A stretch of 64,000 bases of DNA from Winogradskyella pelagia (GTDB lineage Bacteria; Bacteroidota; Bacteroidia; Flavobacteriales; Flavobacteriaceae), in the NCBI RefSeq assembly GCF_017581965.1, contig NZ_JAGEVF010000003.1, positions 186,001 through 250,000 of the forward strand, given 5' to 3'. Below, piece by piece: positions 18,339 through 27,448 of the stretch. Made by a program: the position numbers and the translations under genes. The notes beneath the pieces are model-generated. The model did not search any database and was not told where the DNA came from. It saw nothing but the letters and a program-made list of their open reading frames with translations. Positions within the stretch are counted from its first letter, which is position 1, and each line of letters opens with the position of its first letter.

Positions 18339-21224
18339 TTATCTAACTAAAAGCTTGTAAGTAAAGGCCTGTTGATTTTGCCTCAATTTAATAAAATAAA
18401 ACCCTGACCCTAAGTCTGAAACACCAATTATCAACTCCTTTTGCTCATTACTGTACAGTGCTTTTATCAATTTTCCATGTAAATCATATATTTCAATGTC
18501 GCAGTCATTAGAGGGACTATTAAATTGAATTATCACATTGTCTTTTGCTGGGTTTGGAAAAAGCTTAACTTCCATAGCTGTGAAATCATCGACGGATAAA
18601 GCTTCAATAAATTCAGTTTGAAAGCTATTAGTGTTAATAGCAGAATTAAAATCGAAGAAAATAGATGCACTATTTAAAATAGTACGGCCAACCTGAGGAA
18701 ATCCTGCATTAGGTTTTATCTTAAATGAGACATACCCTTGACTCAAATCAAAATCTTGGTCGGCACTTGGTAGATTGATATTTCTAAACGTCCAAATCAA
18801 CGTATTATTAGTTTGCTCAAAAACATAATCGTGGCTTGAACTAACCATACGAGCGGTTGATGGGTCCAAGTTAGGACTCAAAACATCTTCTATTCTCACA
18901 TTAATAGCATCTGCATTTCCTAGATTTTGGAAATTAATGGTGTAATACAGATAATCCTCTGTGCCAAAATCATCAATGACAATTTGTGGTCCCCTTGATT
19001 CATATTTATTATTTGGGTCATAGGAATTAACGACTTCTTGTACCAAAGTTGAGGTATTATTCTCATCGTTTAAATCATTAATTGCGTTAACATAATTTGC
19101 TTCGTTAGTGATAATATCACCCAAAAATGCAGAGACAGAACAATTTAAATTAACAAAAACGGAAATTGTTTCTCCTGGATTTAAATCAAGAAAATCGAGG
19201 TTGAATCCTTCACTAGTGCCACTTATTGTATATCCAGAGTCTGTACTTGTAGATAATAATGACACTTGATTATCGAATACTACCTCAACACTACCAGAAA
19301 TTATCGTTGTACCAACATTCTCAAGATTCAGTGTATTGTAATAATTAAAACCTGGTCTTGGAGGGGCAGACGGATTAATGAGCGAGACACTTAAATCGTG
19401 ACAATTTTGGGAATCTGTTACAGCAAAACTAAAGGTTTCCGACATTCCGATACTGGCTGTAATATTTTCAAATGATTGTGGGGAAACTAAAAAACAATTC
19501 TCATTTTCTGTGAATAAATTAAATGTCAGGTCATATGTGTCCGTGTCATTAAAACTAAACAAACCGAACTGTCCAGTTGAGGTTTGAACCGTAGTTGTAT
19601 TCCCATCGTCATTAATTTCATAAGTGAATTCACCTTCATTAAAGTAAGCTTCATTAGTATCTAATTGGCCATTATTATTTTCATCATAAAAAGCCTGAAG
19701 CTGAATTTGCCCCACATTATCAGAACAAAAGACGTCAAAATTCCATGGTATATATCCCGTGCCCTCCTCACAGTTATTTGAGGTATTATTTCTTGATTGT
19801 ATCTGAAATCTTAGAAGATCTCCAGTCGATTGAAAAACGAGCCCACTAATGTCATTTATAAAGGGATCACCTACAGTATAACCAGAATCATCATAAAGTA
19901 CAGTACCATCAGAGTCCACTACATAGAGGTCATCTTCAATATGAATACTACCAGCATTGAAGCTCAAAATTAAGGGCGAACCATTTTCACTTCTAAAAGT
20001 AAACCATTTATTTCCGCGTCCGTAGCAGTGTGTGATATTAACTGGCGCATTGCAAGAAATTTGACAATTGGTTAAAAAGTCAAATTTAATAGTACTGTAC
20101 GACTTACAATTTGAATTTACATTTTCAACAGCTACAAATACAATTATTCCATCCAAAGGGATTTCAAAATTATTTGGGTCTGCTATTGGATTATTACCAA
20201 GTAGCATATCTACATAATCCAAATAATAGGTAAACGATAAATCCGTAGTATTACTAACAAGTTGGTTTTCATAAGAGGTTAAATCAAATACACCTTGATC
20301 ATCAGGACACAAAAATTGTGTTGGAATATTAGTTATTTCAGGATTTTCGCCTTCATTAACAATCAGTTCTAAACTCACAATGTTAGAACAGGAATTAGAA
20401 TTAGTTCCTTGAACCAGCACCTCAACTACTTGCGGATTGGTGGTATTAACAAATTCCGTTGGATTATTGATAATCTGATTATTATAGTAATATTCAAACT
20501 CATAAAACTGACTATTCTCCCTAATCTCTTCATTCTTTAATGTTAAATCAAAAACGGCAACTCCGTTATTTCCACAAGATTGGAGAGCAGTTGGAGTTGT
20601 TAAAACTGGCTCAATACTAACTTCTAGAAACATAACTGCAATAGCAAAACAGCCATTAACATCATCTAATCTTCTATAAACTTGATCATTAAATGGAATT
20701 AAGTTACTGAAGGTTTCAGGTAATTGATTAATATCATTTTGAGCGTCTTGTAAACTGCGGAAATATTTAAAATCATCTTCAAAGGTAAATTCCGTAATGC
20801 CATCGAGAACCTCATCGTCGCAAACGATTGCCTCTGACGCATTTACAAATGGAGGAATATGAATTATTACAGTAAAGGATGTTATATCATAATCGCTGCT
20901 ATTATTATCATCTAAACTTGCAAATATTTCAGTGGTATTTGTTAAATAGTTCCCTGGTTGTGTGATAGGTGAGTTAAAGGTTTGGGCATCTTGCAATGAG
21001 GTAAAATAAGTCACTGAAACGTCAGTTTGGGCACCTATAATAAATACATCTTGTTGGGTTAAATCTACAAACTCAAAACCATCTGATTGAAATTGAAACT
21101 CTACATTTTCGCAGATTTCCAAATCCGGTGGTGGATTAGCTACTACCTGTGCATTAAGATGAACTGCAGAAATTAACACCAAACAGACAATGGAATAAAC
21201 AAGGTTTCTAGATTTTACTTTCAT
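18339..21224 (-). CDS. Large secreted protein with T9SS type A sorting domain
   Basis: A 961-residue protein. Signal peptide (MKVKSRNLVYSIVCLVLISAVHLNA by composition). Residues ~85-390 hold about three Cys-Asp modules (AIVCDDEVLDGITEFTF, LQSCGNNGVAVFDL, FLCPDDQGVFDL) related to those of the secreted proteins at 55901 and 61494. The middle has Ig-like/SdrD-like and conserved-repeat regions, with SYDPNNKYESRGP as in DUF7619-type domains. The last ~75 residues are a type A CTD (VKLFPNPAKDNVII ... LGSGFYFIKL ... YKLLVR). It should be exported by T9SS and anchored to the cell surface. Ligand unknown. Confidence 0.85.
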   Translation of the reverse strand: MKVKSRNLVYSIVCLVLISAVHLNAQVVANPPPDLEICENVEFQFQSDGFEFVDLTQQDVFIIGAQTDVSVTYFTSLQDAQTFNSPITQPGNYLTNTTEIFASLDDNNSSDYDITSFTVIIHIPPFVNASEAIVCDDEVLDGITEFTFEDDFKYFRSLQDAQNDINQLPETFSNLIPFNDQVYRRLDDVNGCFAIAVMFLEVSIEPVLTTPTALQSCGNNGVAVFDLTLKNEEIRENSQFYEFEYYYNNQIINNPTEFVNTTNPQVVEVLVQGTNSNSCSNIVSLELIVNEGENPEITNIPTQFLCPDDQGVFDLTSYENQLVSNTTDLSFTYYLDYVDMLLGNNPIADPNNFEIPLDGIIVFVAVENVNSNCKSYSTIKFDFLTNCQISCNAPVNITHCYGRGNKWFTFRSENGSPLILSFNAGSIHIEDDLYVVDSDGTVLYDDSGYTVGDPFINDISGLVFQSTGDLLRFQIQSRNNTSNNCEEGTGYIPWNFDVFCSDNVGQIQLQAFYDENNNGQLDTNEAYFNEGEFTYEINDDGNTTTVQTSTGQFGLFSFNDTDTYDLTFNLFTENENCFLVSPQSFENITASIGMSETFSFAVTDSQNCHDLSVSLINPSAPPRPGFNYYNTLNLENVGTTIISGSVEVVFDNQVSLLSTSTDSGYTISGTSEGFNLDFLDLNPGETISVFVNLNCSVSAFLGDIITNEANYVNAINDLNDENNTSTLVQEVVNSYDPNNKYESRGPQIVIDDFGTEDYLYYTINFQNLGNADAINVRIEDVLSPNLDPSTARMVSSSHDYVFEQTNNTLIWTFRNINLPSADQDFDLSQGYVSFKIKPNAGFPQVGRTILNSASIFFDFNSAINTNSFQTEFIEALSVDDFTAMEVKLFPNPAKDNVIIQFNSPSNDCDIEIYDLHGKLIKALYSNEQKELIIGVSDLGSGFYFIKLRQNQQAFTYKLLVR

Positions 21225-21238
21225 TCTTAATAAACTAG

Positions 21239-21246
21239 TACTTTTG
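21239..21246 (+). promoter_or_regulatory. -7 box of the RNA methyltransferase gene
   Basis: TACTTTTG is a perfect TAnnTTTG match 27 bases before the ATG at 21274. It overlaps the in-frame TTG at 21244, so that TTG cannot be the start. Confidence 0.6.
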
Positions 21247-21273
21247 CAATATAAGAGGATTCATTCCAAATAT

Positions 21274-22074
21274 ATGATAAAAGCTATTACAAGCACCCAA
21301 AATCCATTGGTAAAACAGTTGGTCCTGTTGAAAGAAAAATCTCGAGAGCGCAAAAAGAATGAACTTTTTGTTTTAGAAGGAAAACGAGAATTGTCCTTAG
21401 CTATAAAAGCTGGTTATAGAATAAAAACACTATTGTTTTACCCAGATTTATTTTCGGAAAGTGAAGCTGAGGCTATGGCAAAATATGGAATCGAAATCAT
21501 TGAAATTTCTAAAGAGGTCTTTCAAAAGTTAGCCCACAGAGACACCACGGAAGGTGTTATTGCTGTAGTGCGCACCAAGTCGCATCTTTTGAGAGATCTA
21601 AAACTACATTCTAAAAACCCATTGATTTTGGTTGCTGAAGCGCCCGAAAAACCAGGAAATATAGGTGCTTTATTGCGTACTGCAGACGCTGCCAATATTG
21701 ATGCGGTAATTATAGCGAATCCGAAATCAGATCTGTATAATCCAAATATCGTTCGTGCTAGTGTGGGATGTGTCTTTTCCACTCAGATTGCTATCGCAAC
21801 TTCAGAAGAAGTAATAAGATACCTAAAACATTTAAACTTTAATATCTATTCGGCTGTTCTACAAGAATCTGAACCTTACCACCAACAAGATTACATCGCT
21901 CCTACAGCAATTGTAGTTGGCACAGAAGCTACAGGTTTAACTCAAGAATGGAGAGATGCCGCCACTCAAAACATACATATTCCTATGCAGGGAACCATTG
22001 ATTCTATGAATGTGTCTGTAGCCGCAGGAATTCTTATTTTTGAGGCCAAAAGACAACGTAAATTTACCTCATAA
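21274..22074 (+). CDS. SPOUT (TrmH/SpoU) family RNA 2'-O-methyltransferase
   Basis: About 266 residues from the ATG at 21274. An N-terminal substrate-binding domain (ITSTQNPLVKQLVLLKEKSR, FVLEGKRELSLAIKAGY) precedes the SPOUT domain, whose three motifs are visible: EKPGNIGALLRTADAAN, VVGTEATGL and IPMQGTIDSMNVSVAAGIL, which forms the S-adenosylmethionine knot. It methylates the ribose of a tRNA or 23S rRNA nucleotide; the target cannot be chosen from sequence. The stop overlaps the next start by one base (TAATG). Confidence 0.92.
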   Translation: MIKAITSTQNPLVKQLVLLKEKSRERKKNELFVLEGKRELSLAIKAGYRIKTLLFYPDLFSESEAEAMAKYGIEIIEISKEVFQKLAHRDTTEGVIAVVRTKSHLLRDLKLHSKNPLILVAEAPEKPGNIGALLRTADAANIDAVIIANPKSDLYNPNIVRASVGCVFSTQIAIATSEEVIRYLKHLNFNIYSAVLQESEPYHQQDYIAPTAIVVGTEATGLTQEWRDAATQNIHIPMQGTIDSMNVSVAAGILIFEAKRQRKFTS

Positions 22075-23306
22075 TGAGTGCTACAACCCTTTTCTACATA
22101 ATAATTGCTATTATCTTAGTCAACTTCATAAAAGATAAAATTCTTAACGCCTTAAACGCCAAACACTACAACGACCCTATTCCAAGCGAACTAGATGATG
22201 TTTTTGATGAAGAAGAGTATAAGAAATCTCAAGCCTATAAGCTGGCAAACTATAGGTTTGGTATATGGTCATCTTTATTCAGCTTAGTATTAACACTCAG
22301 CTTCTTGGTGTTTGATGGATTTGAATTTGTTGACAATATTGCAAGACAGTATTCAGATAATCCCATTGTAGTGGGACTACTGTTTTTTGGCATTATAATG
22401 CTTGCCAGTGATATTATTACAACACCATTCTCGTACTATAAAACTTTTGTTATTGAAGAACGTTTTGGATTTAACAAAACGACTAAAAAGACCTTTGTTT
22501 TAGATAAAATAAAAGGGCTTGTAATGATGGTACTCATTGGTGGAGGATTAATGGCCGTTGTAATTTGGTTTTATCAATTTACTGGTGATTGGTTTTGGCT
22601 TTACACTTGGGCCATTATAACTGGTTTTACGGTAGTAATGAATATGTTCTACTCTAGACTAATAGTACCACTATTCAATAAACAAAAACCTTTAGAAGAG
22701 GGTGATTTACGCAACAAAATCTCGGACTATGCTAGATCTGTGGGTTTTAGCCTAAGTAAAATTTTCATAATAGATGGGTCCAAACGCAGCACAAAAGCTA
22801 ATGCCTATTTTTCTGGGTTTGGAAGAGAAAAGCGCGTGACGCTTTACGATACTTTGGTCAATGACTTAAGTGACGAAGAGATTGTTGCGGTGCTAGCACA
22901 TGAGGTTGGGCATTACAAAAGGCGTCATATTATTTTTAACCTGGTAATGTCTGTTTTACTAACAGGATTAACGCTTTTTATACTGTCAATCTTTATCTCT
23001 AATCCTCTATTATCCAATGCAATTGGTGTAGAAATACCAAGTTTTCATGTAGGCCTAGTCACCTTTGGATTGCTTTACGCACCAATTTCCGAAATTACAG
23101 GATTGATAATGAACTACGTATCGCGAACATTTGAGTATCAAGCCGATGATTATGCTAAAAACACCTACAAATCAGAGCCCTTAATTACCTCGCTTAAAAA
23201 ACTCTCCAAAAACAGCTTGAGTAATCTAACCCCTCATAAGGCCTATGTATTTATGCATTATTCCCACCCTACGTTGTTGGATCGTGTTAATAACTTAAAA
23301 AAGTAA
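22074..23306 (+). CDS. M48 family zinc metallopeptidase, Ste24/CAAX protease type
   Basis: A 410-residue integral membrane protease. The N-terminal ~70 residues and several helices (about 63-85, 98-118, 150-170, 176-198) resemble Ste24. The zinc site is LAHEVGHYKRRH with HEVGH at 276-280; the third ligand is in FEYQADDYAKN. Flanking motif GSKRSTKANAYFSGFG is typical. Ste24 homologues cut prenylated or misfolded membrane proteins; in bacteria the role is probably membrane quality control. Coupled to the RNA methyltransferase by one-base overlap. Confidence 0.93.
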   Translation: MSATTLFYIIIAIILVNFIKDKILNALNAKHYNDPIPSELDDVFDEEEYKKSQAYKLANYRFGIWSSLFSLVLTLSFLVFDGFEFVDNIARQYSDNPIVVGLLFFGIIMLASDIITTPFSYYKTFVIEERFGFNKTTKKTFVLDKIKGLVMMVLIGGGLMAVVIWFYQFTGDWFWLYTWAIITGFTVVMNMFYSRLIVPLFNKQKPLEEGDLRNKISDYARSVGFSLSKIFIIDGSKRSTKANAYFSGFGREKRVTLYDTLVNDLSDEEIVAVLAHEVGHYKRRHIIFNLVMSVLLTGLTLFILSIFISNPLLSNAIGVEIPSFHVGLVTFGLLYAPISEITGLIMNYVSRTFEYQADDYAKNTYKSEPLITSLKKLSKNSLSNLTPHKAYVFMHYSHPTLLDRVNNLKK

Positions 23307-23351
23307 TTAGGTATCATTAAAAAATCTTGCGTATTTCTCAATAATTAGACA

Positions 23352-23381
23352 TTGCTTATTCCTTTAGTTTTAGTACTTTAG
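23352..23381 (+). promoter_or_regulatory. Promoter of rel/spoT
   Basis: TTG (23352-23354), 19 bases, then TACTTTAG (23374-23381), one mismatch from TAnnTTTG. Ends four bases before the ATG at 23386, again implying a very short leader. Confidence 0.5.
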
Positions 23382-23385
23382 TTTT

Positions 23386-25593
23386 ATGACTGAAGTTGAT
23401 ATTGAAAAAGAAAATGCGGCTATTGCCAAAGCTTACAAAGAGCTCCTTAAAGTAAGTTACCAAACCTTGAGTAAAGACGATAAAAAATTAATTCGTCAGG
23501 CTTTTGAGGTAGCTCTAGATGCGCATAAAGATCAACGCAGAAAATCGGGTGAAGCTTACATATTTCACCCTATTGCAGTCGCAAAAATTGTAGCCCAAGA
23601 GATTGGCTTAGATGCCACATCTATAGCTTCTGCCCTTCTACACGACGTTGTAGAAGATAATCCCAACTACACGATTGCGGATATCGAACAATTATTCGGT
23701 GAGACCGTTGCGCGTATTGTTGATGGGTTAACCAAAATATCTTCTTTAGATACAGAAATGGATGTTTCGCTTCAGGCAGAGAACTTTAGGAAAATGCTTT
23801 TAACCTTAAACGAAGATGTAAGGGTTATCATTATAAAAATTGCCGACCGTTTGCACAATATGCAAACTATGGAGTCCATGCGTGCTGATAAGCAAGTAAA
23901 AATTGCCTCGGAAACACTTTACATTTATGCCCCTTTAGCTCATAGAATAGGGCTTTACAATATAAAGACTGAGTTAGAAGACCTAGGATTAAAATACACC
24001 GAACCAGAAGTTTACAATGATATCCTAGAGAAAATGAAAGAGAGTAAGGAGGAGCGAGACGCCTATATTAAATCCTTTTCTAAGGTCATTGAAGACTCAC
24101 TCAATAAAGAAGGCATAAATTATGAAATAAAGGGAAGGCCAAAGTCCATATTTAGCATTAGACGTAAAATGGTGAAACAAGGTGTCTCCTTTGAAGAAGT
24201 ATATGACAAGTTTGCCGTTAGAATTATTTATAAATCCGATTTAGAAAACGAAAAGTTTCTGGCTTGGAAAATCTACTCTATTGTTACTGATCATTTTACA
24301 CCAAACCCTATTCGGTTAAGAGACTGGATTTCTTCACCCAAATCAACAGGCTATGAAGCACTACATATTACCGTTGTTGGACCAAAAAGTCGTTTTGTAG
24401 AAGTTCAAATCCGTAGTGACCGTATGAATGAAATTGCCGAAAAAGGCTACGCGGCTCACTATAAATATAAAAACGATAATGATAAAGATGATAGTTTAGA
24501 CCTTTGGATAAATCGTTTACAGGAAGCTTTAGAAAGTAATGAAACAGATGCTGTTGATTTTGTAGAACAATTTAAGCTCAACCTCTATTCAAAAGAGATT
24601 TTTGTCTTTTCTCCAAAAGGAGATTTAAAGTCATTGCCTAAGGGTGCAACACCACTTGATTTTGCTTTTAGCATCCATACAGAGGTTGGCATGAAAACAC
24701 GTGGTGCAAAAGTCAATGGAAAACTTGTTCCACTAAGCCATGAATTACAAAGTGGTGACAGAGTAGAAATCTTAACCTCCGATAACGCCAAACCTAATGC
24801 TAATTGGTTAGACTATGCCACAACAGCAAGAGCTAGAAGCAAAATAAAAACTGCACTTAATGAGGATACTAAACTCATCGCGGAAGAAGGCAAAGAAATT
24901 TTAAGACGCAAACTGAAGCAACTTAAAATTACCCTAAATGAAAGCTCGGTTAATGAACTTGTCAGTTATTTTAAATTAAGCACGTCTTTAGATTTGTTTT
25001 ACAGGGTTGGCATCGGCAGTATTGATAATACTAAATTAAAGGCCTTTGCCTCCTCAAGGAGTGGTTCTATTGTGAGCTACTTTAAAAATCGAATTCGGAA
25101 AGCAGAAGTTCCCAAAGACATAAACAGAGAGGAAATTACCTCCAAGTATGACATGTTGGTTTTTGGTAAGGAAGAAGAAAAACTAAGCTATACTCTAGCC
25201 AATTGTTGTAATCCTATTCCTGGTGATAAAGTGTTTGGCTTTTTAACAATTAACGATGGCATAAAAGTGCATAAAAAAAACTGTCCAAATGCCCTAAGCC
25301 TGCAGTCTAATTATGCTTACAGAATAATGCAAGCAAAATGGATTGATTCCTCGCAACAGGTTTATACCTCCCAGATAGAACTTTCAGGTATAGATAATTT
25401 AGGATTGGTTAATGATATTACCAATCTTATATCTCAGAACATGCATGTTAACATGAAAAGCATTAGTTTCTCTAGTGATGACGGTGTGTTTTCTGGCAAA
25501 ATCACAGTTCAAGTCCAAAACCAAACTACACTTAAAAAACTCATGGATAAACTGAAAAAAATTAATGGTATTGATAAGGTTAAGAGAGTGTAA
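23386..25593 (+). CDS. RelA/SpoT family (p)ppGpp synthetase/hydrolase
   Basis: A 735-residue cytosolic stringent-response enzyme of the usual length. Domain order: HD hydrolase (~45-200; HP at 61-62, LLHDVVEDN with HD at 86-87), synthetase (~235-365; LRDWISSPKSTGYEALH, VEVQIRSDRMNEIAEKGYAA), TGS (~395-455; IFVFSPKGDLKSLPKGATPL), helical/zinc-finger region with NCCNPIPGDKVFGF, and a C-terminal ACT domain (~660-735). Both catalytic domains keep their key residues, so it is probably bifunctional. Own promoter; fur-like gene follows after 26 bases. Confidence 0.95.
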   Translation: MTEVDIEKENAAIAKAYKELLKVSYQTLSKDDKKLIRQAFEVALDAHKDQRRKSGEAYIFHPIAVAKIVAQEIGLDATSIASALLHDVVEDNPNYTIADIEQLFGETVARIVDGLTKISSLDTEMDVSLQAENFRKMLLTLNEDVRVIIIKIADRLHNMQTMESMRADKQVKIASETLYIYAPLAHRIGLYNIKTELEDLGLKYTEPEVYNDILEKMKESKEERDAYIKSFSKVIEDSLNKEGINYEIKGRPKSIFSIRRKMVKQGVSFEEVYDKFAVRIIYKSDLENEKFLAWKIYSIVTDHFTPNPIRLRDWISSPKSTGYEALHITVVGPKSRFVEVQIRSDRMNEIAEKGYAAHYKYKNDNDKDDSLDLWINRLQEALESNETDAVDFVEQFKLNLYSKEIFVFSPKGDLKSLPKGATPLDFAFSIHTEVGMKTRGAKVNGKLVPLSHELQSGDRVEILTSDNAKPNANWLDYATTARARSKIKTALNEDTKLIAEEGKEILRRKLKQLKITLNESSVNELVSYFKLSTSLDLFYRVGIGSIDNTKLKAFASSRSGSIVSYFKNRIRKAEVPKDINREEITSKYDMLVFGKEEEKLSYTLANCCNPIPGDKVFGFLTINDGIKVHKKNCPNALSLQSNYAYRIMQAKWIDSSQQVYTSQIELSGIDNLGLVNDITNLISQNMHVNMKSISFSSDDGVFSGKITVQVQNQTTLKKLMDKLKKINGIDKVKRV

Positions 25594-25601
25594 AAATTGT
25601 G

Positions 25602-25609
25602 TAAATTTG
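25602..25609 (+). promoter_or_regulatory. -7 box of the Fur-family gene and purA
   Basis: TAAATTTG is a perfect TAnnTTTG match in the short gap after rel, 10 bases before the ATG at 25620. No good -33 TTG was found at standard spacing. Confidence 0.5.
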
Positions 25610-25619
25610 CAGCTTAATT

Positions 25620-26072
25620 ATGAATGCAACAACCGAAGAAAGTAATCAGGAAATCGTAAAACGTGTTTTTACGCAATTTTTAGAAGAAAAAGGACATAGA
25701 AAAACTCCTGAACGCTACGCTATACTTCAAGAGATCTACGATAGTGAAGAACATTTTGATATAGAATCGCTCTATATAAAAATGAAAAATAAAAACTATC
25801 GTGTGAGTCGCGCTACACTCTACAATACAATTGAATTACTTCTTGAATGTGCTTTAGTACGCAAACACCAATTTGGGCAAAGCCAGGCGCATTACGAAAA
25901 GTCATATTTCGATAAGCAACACGATCATGTTATTTTAACCGATACAGGAGAAGTTATTGAGTTTTGTGACCCTCGCATTCAATCGATCAAAAAAACCATT
26001 GAGGAGGTTTTTGATATTAACATAACTAATCACTCACTCTATTTTTACGGCAACCGTAAAAAAGACGACTAA
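25620..26072 (+). CDS. Fur-family transcriptional regulator
   Basis: A 150-residue protein. Winged-helix DNA-binding region ~15-85 ([39 protein letters not shown]), then the dimerisation/metal region with [21 protein letters not shown] (HDH at 101-103). The CxxC pairs of the structural zinc site are absent: only Cys77 and Cys116 occur in the whole protein. It probably senses iron or peroxide through the remaining His/Asp/Glu ligands. Its targets cannot be predicted. purA follows after 13 bases, likely in the same transcript. Confidence 0.9.
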   Translation: MNATTEESNQEIVKRVFTQFLEEKGHRKTPERYAILQEIYDSEEHFDIESLYIKMKNKNYRVSRATLYNTIELLLECALVRKHQFGQSQAHYEKSYFDKQHDHVILTDTGEVIEFCDPRIQSIKKTIEEVFDINITNHSLYFYGNRKKDD

Positions 26073-26085
26073 CTAATTTTAAACA

Positions 26086-27366
26086 ATGGCAGTAGATTTA
26101 CTACTAGGACTTCAATGGGGAGATGAAGGTAAAGGGAAAATTGTTGATGTATTTACGTCAAAATACGATATCATAGCAAGATTCCAAGGAGGTCCAAATG
26201 CAGGACATACTTTAGTTTTTAATGGAAAAAAACATGTTTTGCACACCATCCCATCAGGTATTTTTCATGACAACACCACCAATCTAGTTGGTAACGGAGT
26301 TGTAATTGACCCTGTAATTTTTAAAAAAGAATTAAATAAATTAGATGAGCAAAATGTGGACTACAGAAGTTCACTATGCATATCTAGAAAAGCACATATA
26401 ATTCTACCAACCCATAGATTGCTAGATGCTGCCAGTGAAGCTGCAAAAGGAAAAGCTAAAATTGGGTCTACGCTTAAAGGTATAGGACCAACCTACATGG
26501 ATAAAACGGGAAGAAATGGAATAAGAGTAGGTGATATTGAATTGGTAGATTGGAAAGAGAAATACAGAGCATTGGCTGATAAACATGAAGCCATGATTTC
26601 ATTTTACAATGTAGATATTCAATATGATTTAAAGGAACTCGAAGCAGAATTCTTTAATGCCATCGAAACTTTAAAATCACTAAAATTTATTGATTCAGAA
26701 GAATTTATTCATCAAGCCCAAACATCTGGCAAGTCAATTTTAGCAGAAGGTGCACAAGGATCTTTATTAGACATTGACTTCGGAACCTACCCATACGTCA
26801 CCTCGTCTAACACCACTGCCGCTGGCGCCTGTACAGGTTTAGGTGTTGCGCCAAGTCATATCGGTGAAGTTTTCGGTATTTTTAAAGCTTATACTACACG
26901 CGTAGGATCAGGTCCGTTCCCTACAGAATTATTTGATGAAGAGGGCGAAACAATGGCACGCGTTGGACACGAATTTGGTGCTACAACTGGAAGACCTAGA
27001 CGTTGCGGTTGGTTAGATTTGGTAGCCTTGCGTTACGCGTGCCAAGTCAATGGTGTAACTCAACTTATTATGATGAAAGGGGATGTGCTTTCGGGGTTTA
27101 AACGATTAAAAGTCTGTACGGCATACAACTACAGAGGTGAGTCAATCTCACATCTACCCTACAACATTGAGTCTAAAAATGTAAAACCTATTTACACGGA
27201 ACTTAAAGGTTGGTCAGCTGATTTGACGCAAATGAATGAAGTATCAGAATTGCCGACAGAATTCAATGATTATGTGGCCTTTTTAGAAAATGAACTTCAA
27301 ATTCCTATTACAATTGTTTCGGTAGGACCAGATAGAAAACAGACCATTGTAAGAAAAGAAGTTTAG
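26086..27366 (+). CDS. purA: Adenylosuccinate synthase
   Basis: A 426-residue cytosolic enzyme that joins aspartate to IMP with GTP, the first committed step to AMP. Motifs seen: LGLQWGDEGKGKIVD (GTP loop with catalytic Asp), RFQGGPNAGHTLVF, GTTTRPRRCG-like region reading GATTGRPRRCGWLD, TLKGIGPTYMDK, and the C-terminal VSVGPDRKQTI. The length is normal. It lies directly downstream of the Fur-family gene, as in other flavobacteria by my recollection. Confidence 0.97.
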   Translation: MAVDLLLGLQWGDEGKGKIVDVFTSKYDIIARFQGGPNAGHTLVFNGKKHVLHTIPSGIFHDNTTNLVGNGVVIDPVIFKKELNKLDEQNVDYRSSLCISRKAHIILPTHRLLDAASEAAKGKAKIGSTLKGIGPTYMDKTGRNGIRVGDIELVDWKEKYRALADKHEAMISFYNVDIQYDLKELEAEFFNAIETLKSLKFIDSEEFIHQAQTSGKSILAEGAQGSLLDIDFGTYPYVTSSNTTAAGACTGLGVAPSHIGEVFGIFKAYTTRVGSGPFPTELFDEEGETMARVGHEFGATTGRPRRCGWLDLVALRYACQVNGVTQLIMMKGDVLSGFKRLKVCTAYNYRGESISHLPYNIESKNVKPIYTELKGWSADLTQMNEVSELPTEFNDYVAFLENELQIPITIVSVGPDRKQTIVRKEV

Positions 27367-27448
27367 CCCTACCTTAAGCCTGTTAAATAAACCATAAACC
27401 ATACTAAATGGTAGTTTTGGCGGTTTCATAGTAATACAATCTTTTGTC

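Noticed and set aside
27396..27425. Short inverted repeat (ACCAT ... ATGGT) after purA as a terminator
   Set aside because: Only five pairs and no T-run; too weak to call.
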